Shown here: one piece after another, positions 27,136 to 35,786 of the stretch
How the letters are laid out: every line of letters begins with the position of its first letter
Position numbering within the stretch: position 1 is the stretch's first letter
Notes under the pieces: model-generated
The model's input: only the letters and a program-made list of their open reading frames with translations
What the model was told of the DNA's origin: nothing
Database searches by the model: none
Assembly: GCF_000720175.1 (NCBI RefSeq)
Contig: NZ_JOIX01000032.1
Coordinates: 14,186 to 78,185, forward strand
DNA from: Streptomyces sp. NRRL S-337
Lineage (GTDB): Bacteria > Actinomycetota > Actinomycetes > Streptomycetales > Streptomycetaceae
DNA length: 64,000 bases
Direction of reading: 5' to 3'
Position numbers and translations under genes: made by a program

Positions 27136-27163
27136 ACGCTAGAGAGTTCGAGCGCACTCCAAG
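27136..27163 (-). promoter_or_regulatory. MerR-type operator/promoter of the merR-AKR operon
   Basis: On the minus strand GGAGTGCGCTC lies in an imperfect dyad TTSGAG-N4-CTCSAA (27147-27162), followed 8 bases later by a TAGCGT -10 (27141-27136). This is the layout of MerR-activated promoters. Nearly the same element precedes the oxidoreductase gene at 34849. Confidence 0.65.
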
Positions 27164-27218
27164 CAAGCGCGGATCGGGCGCAGACTTGACCTGAATTTGG
27201 GAAGGCTAGGCTCGGAGC

Positions 27219-28040
27219 ATGCAGAGCCTGCGGATGATCGAGAACTGGCCGGTGCCCACCGCTGCGGCCGCCGTCGTACGAGCCGACGGGTCGGTGGCCG
27301 GATCGTACGGCCCTTTGGAGCAGCGGTTTCCGCTGGCGTCGGTGACGAAGCCGCTGGCCGCGTACGCCGCCCTGCTGGCCGTCGAGGAGGGCGCCGTCGA
27401 GCTGGACGAGCCGGCCGGTCCGGAGGGTTCCACGGTCCGTCATCTGCTCGCGCACACCTCGGGGCTCGCCTTCGACGAGCAGCGTGTGATGGCCGCCCCC
27501 GGCACCCGTCGGATCTACTCCAACACCGGCTTCGAGGTGCTGGGCGACCACATCGCCAAGGCGACCGACATCCCCTTCCCGCAGTATCTGCACGAGGCGG
27601 TGCTGGCGCCGCTCGGCATGACCGCGACGGAACTGCCCGGCTCGCCCGCCAAGGACGGCGTCTCCACGGTCGCCGACCTGATCCGGTTCGCGGCCGAACT
27701 GCAGGCGCCGCGGCTGCTCGCACTGCAGACGCTCGCGGAGGCGACGCAGGTGGCCTTCCCCGGGCTGACGGGTGTGCTGCCGGGCTACGGCCACCAGAAG
27801 CCGAACGACTGGGGCTTGGGTTTCGAGATCCGCGACGGCAAGTCGCCGCACTGGACGGGCGCCGGGTCCTCGCCCCGCACCTACGGGCACTTCGGGCAGT
27901 CCGGGACGTTCCTGTGGGTGGACCCGGAGGCCGGGGCCGCCTGTGTGGCGCTGACCGACCGGGCCTTCGGGCCCTGGGCGATCGAGGTCTGGCCGACGCT
28001 GACCGACGCGGTGCTGGACGAGCTGGCGCGGGCGGTCTGA
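27219..28040 (+). CDS. class C beta-lactamase-family serine hydrolase
   Basis: A 273-residue protein of the penicillin-binding/beta-lactamase fold. Visible motifs: SVTK (SxxK nucleophile, about residues 41-44), the Tyr motif YSN at about 101-103 in RRIYSNTGFEVLG, and HFGQSG near 225, in place of KTG. It lacks a signal peptide, so it is likely a cytosolic esterase or peptidase and not a true beta-lactamase. It is shorter than typical AmpC (about 360-390 aa). Divergent from merR across 168 bp; link with that regulon is not established. Confidence 0.9.
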   Translation: MQSLRMIENWPVPTAAAAVVRADGSVAGSYGPLEQRFPLASVTKPLAAYAALLAVEEGAVELDEPAGPEGSTVRHLLAHTSGLAFDEQRVMAAPGTRRIYSNTGFEVLGDHIAKATDIPFPQYLHEAVLAPLGMTATELPGSPAKDGVSTVADLIRFAAELQAPRLLALQTLAEATQVAFPGLTGVLPGYGHQKPNDWGLGFEIRDGKSPHWTGAGSSPRTYGHFGQSGTFLWVDPEAGAACVALTDRAFGPWAIEVWPTLTDAVLDELARAV

Positions 28041-28155
28041 CGCGGCCGGTGGCCGGGCGCGTGTCCCCGTAGGACCACGAAGCGGAACCGCGCCCGCCGC
28101 GGCTCGTGCGGAATCGCGGCCCGCCGCGGCTCGCCCGACCCCGCCGCGGCCCCGC

Positions 28156-28827
28156 TCACCCGTGGACCGACTCCGGCCCCATCTCCCACATCAGGCACTC
28201 CGCGGCCGCCAGCGCCGTCATCTCCAGCCCGGTCCGGTCCGTGATCCGCGCCGCGTCGCCCGCCTCCAGGCGCTGCCCACCGATCCTGACCGCTCCCCGC
28301 ACGACGTGCACGTACACCCGCTCCGCGTCCGGGACGGCGGTGCGCTCGCCGTCCGTGAGGCGGCGCACATGCAGCAGGGCGCCGGCCCGCTGGACCGCGT
28401 ACGGCGTGCCGTCGGCGATGCCGCGGACGATCTCGTACGCCGGCTCTCCGCCGAATTCGTGCGGGGCCAGCCACATCTGGACGAAGCGCAGCGGGGCCCC
28501 GCCCGCGTTGCGCTCCACGTGCCGCACGCCGCCGGCGGAGCTGAGCCGCTGGAGATCGCCGGGCCGTACGGTGGTCTCGTGGCCGGCCGAGTCGCGGTGG
28601 GTCAGCTCACCTTCGACCACCCAGGTCACGATCTCGGTGTCACGGTGCGGATGCTCGTCGAAGCCGGCACCGGCCGCCAGCCGCTCCTCATTGCAGGCGA
28701 TAAGTGCACCGAAGCGCAGATTGTCCGGGTCGAAGTGGGGCCCGAAGGAGAATGCGTGGAGTGACTCGATCCCGGCCTCCGGATCGCCGCCCCGATAGCG
28801 TTCCTCGCCCCTGCGCACCTGAATCAT
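28156..28827 (-). CDS. pirin family protein (bicupin, quercetinase-like)
   Basis: A 223-residue bicupin from ATG 28827. Metal-binding residues appear as FDEHPHRDTEIVTWVVEGEL (two His) and VRHVERN (His and Glu), the standard pirin set. Family members dioxygenate quercetin in vitro or act as redox-responsive partners of other proteins; here the physiological role is unknown. No signal peptide. It is divergent from fasR with only 57 bp between the starts, so promoters overlap. Confidence 0.92.
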   Translation of the reverse strand: MIQVRRGEERYRGGDPEAGIESLHAFSFGPHFDPDNLRFGALIACNEERLAAGAGFDEHPHRDTEIVTWVVEGELTHRDSAGHETTVRPGDLQRLSSAGGVRHVERNAGGAPLRFVQMWLAPHEFGGEPAYEIVRGIADGTPYAVQRAGALLHVRRLTDGERTAVPDAERVYVHVVRGAVRIGGQRLEAGDAARITDRTGLEMTALAAAECLMWEMGPESVHG

Positions 28828-28884
28828 GGGCCCACGGTAGCCCCGCCCCCTCACCTCCTCGCCCCGATAGTGCAGGCTTGTCCC

Positions 28885-30069
28885 GTGTCTGAACCCGCAT
28901 CGCGCGACGCGCACCCGCACTCCGCGACCCTCCGGCGCCTGGAGAATTCCTCCGGCACGCTGGCGGCCGCGGCCATCGCCCGCATGGACGCCACGCTGCC
29001 GTGGTACCGCGCGATGCCCCCGGAGAACCGCTCCTGGATCGGCCTGGTCGCCCAGGCCGGTATCGCCGCGTTCACCGAGTGGTTCCGGCATCCGGAGACC
29101 CCGCAGGCGATCAGCACCGACGTCTTCGGCACCGCGCCGCGCGAGCTGACCCGGGCGATCACGCTGCGCCAGACCGTGGAGATGGTCCGGACGACCATCG
29201 AGGTCATGGAGGCGGCGATCGACGAGGTCGCGGCCCCCGGCGACGAGTCCGTGCTGCGCGAGGCGCTCCTGGTCTACGCCCGGGAGATCGCCTTCGCCAC
29301 CGCCCAGGTGTACGCGCAGGCCGCCGAGGCCCGCGGCGCCTGGGACGCCCGCCTGGAGTCGCTGGTGGTCAACGCGGTGCTCTCCGGAGAGGCCGACGAG
29401 GGCGCGGTCTCCCGGGCGGCGGCGCTGGGCTGGAACTCCCCCGAGCACGTGTGTGTGGTGCTGGGCACCGCCCCGGACGGCGACAGCGAGCTGACCGTGG
29501 AGGCGATCCGGCGGGCCGCCCGGCACGCCAAGCTGCAGGTGCTGACCGGGGTGCTGGGCACGCGCCTGGTGGTGATCGCGGGCGGTTCGGACAATCCGCT
29601 CAAGGCGGCGAAGGCGCTGATCGGCCCGTATGCCGCCGGCCCCGTGGTGGCCGGCCCGGTGGTCTCCGACCTCCTGGCGGCGACCCGTTCCGCGCAGGCC
29701 GCGGCGGCCGGTCTGCGGGCGTGCGCGGCCTGGCCGGACGCACCGCGCCCGGTGCTCGCGGACGATCTGCTTCCGGAACGTGCGATGGCCTCGGACCCGG
29801 TCGCGCGGGAGCAGTTGGTGGAGGAGATCTACAGACCACTGGAGGAAGCCGGGTCGGCGCTCCTGGAGACGCTGAGCGTCTATCTTGAGCAGGCGAGCAG
29901 TCTGGAGGGCGCGGCCCGGATGCTGTTCGTCCATCCCAACACCGTGCGCTATCGGCTGCGACGTGTGACGGACGTCACCGGGTGGTCACCCTCCGATGTG
30001 CGCTCGGCCTTCACCCTCCGTATCGCGCTGATTCTGGGGCGTCTGGCTGACGGTGAGGCGCAACTCTAG
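28885..30069 (+). CDS. fasR: PucR-type transcriptional regulator of fatty acid synthesis
   Basis: A 394-residue regulator from GTG 28885. The C-terminal PucR HTH reads LSVYLEQASSLEGAARMLFVHPNTVRYRLRRVTDVTGW (about 325-365); the rest is an RsbRD-like N-terminal and GGDEF-like central module. Its place directly before fabD-fabH-acpP-fabF is that of FasR, established in Streptomyces coelicolor as the activator of this operon. It likely binds in the 89 bp between its stop and fabD. Identification rests on context plus family. Confidence 0.93.
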   Translation: MSEPASRDAHPHSATLRRLENSSGTLAAAAIARMDATLPWYRAMPPENRSWIGLVAQAGIAAFTEWFRHPETPQAISTDVFGTAPRELTRAITLRQTVEMVRTTIEVMEAAIDEVAAPGDESVLREALLVYAREIAFATAQVYAQAAEARGAWDARLESLVVNAVLSGEADEGAVSRAAALGWNSPEHVCVVLGTAPDGDSELTVEAIRRAARHAKLQVLTGVLGTRLVVIAGGSDNPLKAAKALIGPYAAGPVVAGPVVSDLLAATRSAQAAAAGLRACAAWPDAPRPVLADDLLPERAMASDPVAREQLVEEIYRPLEEAGSALLETLSVYLEQASSLEGAARMLFVHPNTVRYRLRRVTDVTGWSPSDVRSAFTLRIALILGRLADGEAQL

Positions 30070-30158
30070 ACTTTTGTCGGAGACCAACAATTCCCCCGAT
30101 GGTTCTTCGTCCTTGTCCCCACGGGCGGGCGGAACCACCCACAAGAGAGAGTGTGAGG

Positions 30159-31121
30159 GTGCTCGTACTCGTCGCTCCCGGCCAAGGCGCCCAGACGCCC
30201 GGCTTCCTGACCCCATGGCTCGACCTCCCCGGTGTCGAAGACCGGCTCCGTGAGTGGTCGGCCGCCATCGACCTCGACCTGGTCCACTACGGCACGAAGG
30301 CGGACGAAGAGGAAATCCGCGACACCGCGGTGGCGCAGCCGCTGCTGGTGGCGTCCGCTCTGATCTCCACCCGTCAGCTGTTCGCGACGGCCGACGACTT
30401 CTCCGCCAAGGTCGGTGCCGCGGCCGGCCACAGCGTCGGTGAGCTCGCTGCCGCCGCGCTGACCGGCACGCTCTCCGACGAGGCCGCGATGGGGCTGGTA
30501 CGCCGCCGCGGCCTGGCGATGGCCGAGGCCGCCGCCGTCACCGAAACCGGCATGGCCGCCCTCCTGGGTGGCGACGAGGCCGTCGTGCTCCCCCATCTGG
30601 AGCGACTGGGCCTGACCCCGGCGAACGTCAACGGCGCCGGCCAGATCGTCGCGGCCGGCACCGCCGAGCAGATCGCCGCGCTGGTCGAGAACAAGCCGGA
30701 GGGCACTCGCCGGGTCGTACCGCTGAAGGTGGCCGGCGCGTTCCATACTCACCACATGGCACCCGCCGTCTCCGCGCTGGAATCCGCGACCGCTTCGCTG
30801 TCGGTCGCCGATCCGCACACCCGCTACGTCTCCAACAAGGACGGGCAGCTGGTCTCCTCCGGCCAGGAACTGGTGCAGCGGCTGGTCGGCCAGGTGGCCA
30901 ACCCCGTGCGCTGGGACCTGTGCATGGAGACCTTCAAGGCGCTCGGCGTCACCGCGCTCATCGAGGCCGCCCCCGGCGGCACGCTCACCGGCCTGGCCAA
31001 GCGCGCCCTGCCCGGCGTGCGGACCCTCGCCCTCAAGTCGCCCGACGACCTCGACGCGGCCCGCACGCTGATCGCCGAGGCGTCCGCCGCCACCGCAGCT
31101 GGCTCGGCACCGGTCGAATAG
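30159..31121 (+). CDS. fabD: malonyl-CoA:ACP transacylase
   Basis: A 320-residue enzyme read from GTG 30159 to give VLVLVAPGQGAQTPGF, the family N-terminus; GTG 30153 is an alternative two codons upstream, with GAGAGAG before both. It transfers malonyl from CoA to the acyl carrier protein. Catalytic Ser lies in AAGHSVGELAAAA and the His in VAGAFHTHHM; QGAQ and the later NGAGQIVAAGT are also conserved. First gene of the type II fatty acid synthase operon, 13 bp before fabH. Its promoter is expected in the 30070-30158 gap. Confidence 0.97.
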   Translation: MLVLVAPGQGAQTPGFLTPWLDLPGVEDRLREWSAAIDLDLVHYGTKADEEEIRDTAVAQPLLVASALISTRQLFATADDFSAKVGAAAGHSVGELAAAALTGTLSDEAAMGLVRRRGLAMAEAAAVTETGMAALLGGDEAVVLPHLERLGLTPANVNGAGQIVAAGTAEQIAALVENKPEGTRRVVPLKVAGAFHTHHMAPAVSALESATASLSVADPHTRYVSNKDGQLVSSGQELVQRLVGQVANPVRWDLCMETFKALGVTALIEAAPGGTLTGLAKRALPGVRTLALKSPDDLDAARTLIAEASAATAAGSAPVE

Positions 31122-31134
31122 GAGTCCGAAGCGC

Positions 31135-32181
31135 ATGACCTCGAAGATCAAGCCCTCCAAGGGCGCTCCGTACGCCCGGATCATGGGCGTCGGCGGCTAC
31201 CGGCCGACCCGTGTCGTGCCCAACGACGAGATCCTCAAGCACATCGACTCGTCCGACGAGTGGATCCGCTCGCGGTCCGGCATCGCGACCCGCCACTGGG
31301 CGGGCCCCGAGGAGACCGTGGCGCAGATGTCGGTCGAGGCGTCCGGCAAGGCCATCGCCGACGCCGGCATCACGCCCGAGCAGATCGGCGCCGTGATCGT
31401 CTCCACCGTCTCGCACTTCAAGCAGACCCCGGCGATCGCGACCGAGATCGCGCACCGCATCGGCGCCGGCAAGCCGGCCGCCTTCGACATCTCGGCGGGC
31501 TGCGCGGGCTTCGGCTACGGACTGACCCTCGCCAAGGGCCTGGTGACGGAGGGTTCGGCGGAGTACGTCCTGGTCATCGGCGTCGAGCGACTGTCGGACC
31601 TGACCGACCTGGAGGACCGTGCGACGGCCTTCCTGTTCGGTGACGGAGCCGGCGCGGTGGTCGTCGGCCCGGCCAACGAGCCGGAGATCGGCCCGACGGT
31701 CTGGGGCTCGGAGGGCGACAAGGCCGAAACGATCAAGCAGACCCTCGGCTGGGACGTCTACCGTTCCACGCCGGTCCCCGGAGGCGACGGGCCCGAGGCG
31801 CGCCCCGCCCTGGAGGAGATCCGGTACCCCGCCATCACCCAGGAGGGCCAAGCGGTCTTCCGGTGGGCGGTGTTCGAGATGGCGAAGGTCGCCCAGCAGG
31901 CGCTGGACGCGGCCGGAGTCAGCCCGGACGACCTGGACGTCTTCATCCCGCACCAGGCCAACATGCGGATCATCGACTCGATGGTGAAGACTCTGAAGCT
32001 GCCGGAGAGCGTGACGGTCGCCCGCGACGTGGAGACCACCGGCAACACCTCGGCCGCCTCCATTCCGCTCGCCATGGAGCGGCTGTTGGCGACCGGACAG
32101 GCCAAGAGCGGCGACACCGCGCTGGTCATCGGCTTCGGGGCGGGTCTCGTGTACGCCGCGACGGTCGTTACCCTCCCCTAG
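31135..32181 (+). CDS. fabH: beta-ketoacyl-ACP synthase III
   Basis: A 348-residue KAS III. It condenses a short acyl-CoA primer with malonyl-ACP, starting fatty acid synthesis; in streptomycetes branched primers are preferred. The catalytic triad is Cys123 (ISAGCAGFGYG), His273 (IPHQANMRIID) and Asn304 (GNTSAAS). Close spacing to fabD, with GGAGTCCGAAGCGC before the ATG. Length is slightly above the usual 320-335 because of an N-terminal MTSKIKPSKGAPYA extension typical of Streptomyces. Confidence 0.98.
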   Translation: MTSKIKPSKGAPYARIMGVGGYRPTRVVPNDEILKHIDSSDEWIRSRSGIATRHWAGPEETVAQMSVEASGKAIADAGITPEQIGAVIVSTVSHFKQTPAIATEIAHRIGAGKPAAFDISAGCAGFGYGLTLAKGLVTEGSAEYVLVIGVERLSDLTDLEDRATAFLFGDGAGAVVVGPANEPEIGPTVWGSEGDKAETIKQTLGWDVYRSTPVPGGDGPEARPALEEIRYPAITQEGQAVFRWAVFEMAKVAQQALDAAGVSPDDLDVFIPHQANMRIIDSMVKTLKLPESVTVARDVETTGNTSAASIPLAMERLLATGQAKSGDTALVIGFGAGLVYAATVVTLP

Positions 32182-32286
32182 GCAAGATCTGCGCAGCACC
32201 GTCCGTCTCCGGACGTGCCGGTCGCCGCACGGATCTTCACCGCAAGTAACGCAGTTTCCCCTTAAAATGACCGAAGGAGCGCCATC

Positions 32287-32535
32287 ATGGCCGCCACTCA
32301 GGAAGAGATCGTTGCCGGTCTCGCCGAGATCGTGAACGAGATCGCCGGGATCCCCACCGAGGACGTCCAGGTGGACAAGTCCTTCACCGACGACCTGGAC
32401 GTTGACTCGCTGTCCATGGTCGAGGTCGTCGTCGCCGCCGAAGAGCGCTTCGACGTGAAGATCCCGGACGACGACGTCAAGAACCTCAAGACCGTCGGCG
32501 ACGCGACCGACTACATCCTCAAGCACCAGAGCTGA
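32287..32535 (+). CDS. acpP: acyl carrier protein
   Basis: An 82-residue acidic ACP. The phosphopantetheine site is Ser41 in DLDVDSLSMVEVVVAAEERF, the standard DSL motif. It carries growing chains between the Fab enzymes. A strong GAAGGAG site precedes the ATG. The 105-bp gap after fabH is longer than other gaps in the operon and may allow the higher expression that ACP needs. Confidence 0.98.
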   Translation: MAATQEEIVAGLAEIVNEIAGIPTEDVQVDKSFTDDLDVDSLSMVEVVVAAEERFDVKIPDDDVKNLKTVGDATDYILKHQS

Positions 32536-32612
32536 TCCAGCTCCCGCGCATGTCGCCACCCCGCGGTGGCGCCGTCGATTCAGACCCCTCTACCCGTGGA
32601 GTAAGAATTCCC

Positions 32613-33878
32613 GTGAACACGACCAATCGCACCGTGGTCGTCACCGGTATCGGCGCAACCACACCGCTGGGTGGCGACAGCGCTTCGACCTGGGAGGCCC
32701 TGCTCGCCGGACGCTCCGGCGTGAGCACCCTCGACCAGGACTGGGCCGCCGAGCTGCCCGTCCGCATCGCCGGGCAGATCGCCGTTGAGCCGTCCGAGAT
32801 CATCCCGCGGCCGCAGGCCCGCAAGCTGGACCGCTCGGCGCAGTTCGCGCTCGTCGCGGCCCAGGAAGCCTGGAAGGACGCGGGCTTCACCGCCAAGGCG
32901 GGCGAGGACACGTCGGTCAACCCCGACCGTCTGGGCGCCGTCATCGCCTCCGGCATCGGTGGTGTGACGACCCTGCTCGACCAGTACGACGTGCTCAAGG
33001 AGAAGGGCGTACGCCGCGTCTCCCCGCACACCGTGCCGATGCTGATGCCGAACTCGCCGTCAGCCAACGTCGGCATCGAGTTCAACGCCCGCGCCGGTGT
33101 GCACACGCCGGTCTCGGCGTGCGCGTCGGGCGCCGAGGCCATCGGCTACGCCATCGAGATGATCCGCTCGGGCCGCGCCGACGTCGTCGTCGCCGGTGGC
33201 ACGGAAGCCGCCATCCACCCGCTGCCGATCGTCGCGTTCGGCAACATGATGGCGATGTCCAAGAACAACGACGACCCGCAGGGCGCCTCCCGCCCGTGGG
33301 ACGTCGACCGCAACGGCTTCGTGCTCGGCGAGGGCGCCGGCGTGATCATCCTGGAGTCCGAGGAGCACGCCAAGGCCCGCGGAGCCACGATCTACGCCGA
33401 GGCCATCGGCCAGGGCATCTCCGCCGACGCACACCACATCACGCAGCCCGAGCCGTCCGGCAACGGCATCGCGGCGGCGCTGACGAACCTGCTCGACAAC
33501 ACCGGTCTCAACCCGGCGGAGATCGTGCACGTGAACGCGCACGCGACGTCGACCCCGGCCGGTGACGTCGGTGAGCTCAGGGCGCTGCGCAAGGCGTTCG
33601 GTGACGACGTCGATCACATGGCCATCACCAGCACGAAGTCGATGACCGGCCACCTCCTGGGCGGCGCGGGCGGCATCGAGACGGTGGCCACGATCCTCGC
33701 GCTCAAGAACCGCATCGCCCCGCCGACGATCAACATCGACCAGCTCGACCCGGAGGCCGACGCGGACATCGTCCGCGGCGAGGCCCGCAAGCTGCCGGCC
33801 GAGGGCACGATCGCAGCTCTGAACGACTCGTTCGGCTTCGGCGGCCACAACGTCGTGCTCGCCTTCCGCACGGTCTGA
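32613..33878 (+). CDS. fabF: beta-ketoacyl-ACP synthase II
   Basis: A 421-residue KAS II from GTG 32613 (VNTTNRTVVVTGIGATTPLGG), with GTGGAG upstream; the frame open to 32550 is not needed. It elongates acyl-ACP with malonyl-ACP. Catalytic Cys in TPVSACASGAEAIG, His in VNAHATSTPAGD and His in TSTKSMTGHLLGGAGG. Last gene of the fab operon, closed by a strong terminator at 33899. Confidence 0.98.
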   Translation: MNTTNRTVVVTGIGATTPLGGDSASTWEALLAGRSGVSTLDQDWAAELPVRIAGQIAVEPSEIIPRPQARKLDRSAQFALVAAQEAWKDAGFTAKAGEDTSVNPDRLGAVIASGIGGVTTLLDQYDVLKEKGVRRVSPHTVPMLMPNSPSANVGIEFNARAGVHTPVSACASGAEAIGYAIEMIRSGRADVVVAGGTEAAIHPLPIVAFGNMMAMSKNNDDPQGASRPWDVDRNGFVLGEGAGVIILESEEHAKARGATIYAEAIGQGISADAHHITQPEPSGNGIAAALTNLLDNTGLNPAEIVHVNAHATSTPAGDVGELRALRKAFGDDVDHMAITSTKSMTGHLLGGAGGIETVATILALKNRIAPPTINIDQLDPEADADIVRGEARKLPAEGTIAALNDSFGFGGHNVVLAFRTV

Positions 33879-33898
33879 GGCGCGCCGGTAGACGCGTA

Positions 33899-33937
33899 GG
33901 AGGGCCCGCCCGGTGACGTTCACCGGGCGGGCCCTCC
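33899..33937. terminator. terminator of the fab operon
   Basis: A perfect 18-bp stem (33899-33916 with 33920-33937) and a 3-base loop CGT, followed by GTCTTTCC. It lies 20 bp after the fabF stop and also ends the opposing oxidoreductase transcript. Confidence 0.92.
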
Positions 33938-33958
33938 GTCTTTCCCGGTCCGCTGCTC

Positions 33959-34849
33959 TCAGTCGTCGAAGCTGGCGAAGTACGCCGCGGCGCCGTCCTC
34001 GTCGCCGTGGCCCTGCGCCTCGGCCCGGCGGAAGCGCTCGGCGGCCGCCTCGGTCAGGTCCACCCGTACGCCGGCCCGGTGGGCGGCCTCGGTGATCAGA
34101 CGGGTGTCCTTACGGGCGGCGGAGACGGTGAAGCTCGCGGGGTACTCACCGGAGAGGATGAGGTCGGACTTCATCCGCAGGTACGGCACGTCCAACGCCC
34201 CGCCGGCGACCGCCGCGAGCACATCGCCCGGGTCCACACCGAGTCCCTTGGCCAGCGCCATGGTCTCCCCCGTGCCGGTGATGAGGGTCATCACCCAGTT
34301 GTTGACGACCAGTTTGAGCCGGCTGGCGGCCCCGCTCGCGCCGTCCTCGCCCACCCACTGGGTGCGGCTGCCGACGATCCCGAAGACCCGCTCGGCGCGC
34401 TCCCGCACGTCCGGTGAGCCGGCCGCCAGAATCGTCAACTCCCCCTTCTCGGCAGGTGCCTTGGTGCCCAATACGGGGGCGTCGACGAACCGCAGTCCAT
34501 GGTCGTCGGCGAAACGGGCGAGCGGGTCGACCGCCTCGTCGCCCACGGTGCTCATCTGGAGCCAGAGGGCGCCGTCGGGCAGCGCCGGGGCGGCCTGCCG
34601 CACCGCGTCGAGGACGGCGTTTCCGTCGAGCAGCATGGTGAGCACCACATCGACGCCGCCCACCGCCTCCGCGGGCGTGTCGGCGATCCGCACCCCGTCG
34701 GCCGCCAGCGGCTCGGCCCGGGCCCGGGTACGGTTCCACGCACGGACGTCCAGCCCGGCCCGGGCGAGGTTGCGGGCCATCGCCGTGCCCATGATTCCGG
34801 TGCCCAGGACGGCTACTGACAGGGTGTCGGAAGAGTTGTTGTCGGCCAT
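33959..34849 (-). CDS. NAD(P)-dependent oxidoreductase of the beta-hydroxyacid dehydrogenase family
   Basis: A 296-residue protein. The Rossmann dinucleotide motif is VAVLGTGIMGTAMARNLARAG with Arg/Asn-rich NRT after beta 2, favouring NADP. The family substrate block FVDAPVLGTKAPAEKGELTIL replaces the usual DAPVSGG, and the catalytic Lys region is ASRLKLVVNNW. The C-terminal helical domain includes KDTRLITEAAHRAG. It could act on 3-hydroxyisobutyrate-like acids, glyoxylate or imines. Its promoter closely resembles the MerR-type operator of the merR-AKR operon 7.7 kb away, hinting at shared control. Confidence 0.9.
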   Translation of the reverse strand: MADNNSSDTLSVAVLGTGIMGTAMARNLARAGLDVRAWNRTRARAEPLAADGVRIADTPAEAVGGVDVVLTMLLDGNAVLDAVRQAAPALPDGALWLQMSTVGDEAVDPLARFADDHGLRFVDAPVLGTKAPAEKGELTILAAGSPDVRERAERVFGIVGSRTQWVGEDGASGAASRLKLVVNNWVMTLITGTGETMALAKGLGVDPGDVLAAVAGGALDVPYLRMKSDLILSGEYPASFTVSAARKDTRLITEAAHRAGVRVDLTEAAAERFRRAEAQGHGDEDGAAAYFASFDD

Positions 34850-34855
34850 GAGGGC

Positions 34856-34881
34856 ACGCTAAGTCTTAGAGCGCACTCCAG
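34856..34881 (-). promoter_or_regulatory. second MerR-type operator/promoter, before the oxidoreductase gene
   Basis: On the minus strand GGAGTGCGCTC is followed 7 bases later by TAGCGT (34861-34856). The dyad is CTGGAG-N4-CTCTAA (34866-34881). It matches the merR operator at 27136-27163 in the GGAGTGCGCTC core and the -10, differing by one base in spacing. The -10 lies only 7 bp from the ATG, so the mRNA would be leaderless or nearly so. Confidence 0.6.
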
Positions 34882-34968
34882 GGCAACCGGGGCGGTGTGT
34901 CGCCCTACGGACGCAGCGGTGGAAACGTCAGACGCCCTGGCGGAGGCAGCGCACGGGCGGGTGACACC

Positions 34969-35463
34969 TCATACGACCTGGTGGAGCCAGCGCACCGGGG
35001 CGCCCTCACCGGCGTACCGGAAGGGCTCCAGTTCGTCGTCCCAGGGCTTGCCGAGGAGCTTGGCGACCTCGGCGGCCAGCTCGGTCTCGCCGCGCGCGGA
35101 GCGGGCGACGGCGGCGCGCAGCCGGTCCTCGGGGATCAGGATGTCGCCGTGGATGCCCGTGACGGCGTGGAAGATGCCCAGGTCGGGGGTGGAGCTGTAA
35201 CGCTCACCCTCAGCGGTGGCGCAGGGTTCCGCGGTCACCTCGAAGCGCAGCAGGTGCCAGCCGCGCAGCGCGGAGGCAAGCTTGGAGGCCGTACCGGCCT
35301 CGCCCTGCCAGGAGAATTCGGCTCTCCACGTGCCCGGCGACGCCGGCTGTCGGATCCAGTCGAGGTTGACGCGCACCCCGAGGACGCCCGCCACGGCCCA
35401 TTCGACGTGCGGGCACAGCGCGCGCGGAGCGGAGTGGACGTACAGAACTCCACGTGTCGTCAC
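34969..35463 (-). CDS. DUF3145 family protein
   Basis: A 164-residue soluble protein from GTG 35463. Conserved-looking blocks are RGVLYVHSAPRALCPHVEWAVAGVLGV, WRAEFSWQGEAGTASKLASALRGWHLLRFEVTAEP and GIFHAVTGIHGDILIPEDRL. DUF3145 is an actinobacterial family regularly found next to the fatty acid synthase operon, as here; function is not established. No membrane segments. Confidence 0.88.
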   Translation of the reverse strand: MTTRGVLYVHSAPRALCPHVEWAVAGVLGVRVNLDWIRQPASPGTWRAEFSWQGEAGTASKLASALRGWHLLRFEVTAEPCATAEGERYSSTPDLGIFHAVTGIHGDILIPEDRLRAAVARSARGETELAAEVAKLLGKPWDDELEPFRYAGEGAPVRWLHQVV

Positions 35464-35786
35464 CGGGACCTCCAGTGCGGTTCGAGGTTCGCCTTCCCCA
35501 GCGGCCTCGTGCCCGTTCCGGTTGCGGCCGGGACAGTTGCCATTCTGCCCCAGTGATCACTTCGGCACCAGCATGCGAGGTGACCTACAGTAAACACCAT
35601 TAGGCGGAATTTGCCGCAAAAGGGACAGGAAATGACGTCATGTAATTTGTCTGTGCCGACCGCACGTGCCACTTTGGGTCACCGCCCGGCAGGCACGGGG
35701 CAAAGCTACCGCGCGGTGCCGGACGAGGGGGTGACGTACCGTCGGTACCCGAAGAGATATCACTCGCACGCCGGAGGGGACAGGGG
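35464..35786. promoter_or_regulatory. 323-bp control region before the SGNH lipoprotein gene
   Basis: No gene supported; a 70-residue frame on the minus strand has no homology signal. Two perfect palindromes are seen: ATGACGTCAT at 35632-35641 and GTACC-GTC-GGTAC at 35736-35748, the latter 38 bp before the ATG. Either may be an operator. Sequence around 35590-35660 is AT-richer than surroundings, as expected for promoters of the divergent pair. Confidence 0.45.

Noticed and set aside
27219..28040. True beta-lactamase resistance gene
   Set aside because: SVTK and YSN are present but there is no signal peptide and HFGQSG replaces KTG; a general serine hydrolase is safer.
35460..35672. 70-residue minus-strand frame with CPFCGKF
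   Set aside because: The CxxC looked like a zinc ribbon but there is no second pair, ribosome site or conserved context, and the region holds promoter palindromes.
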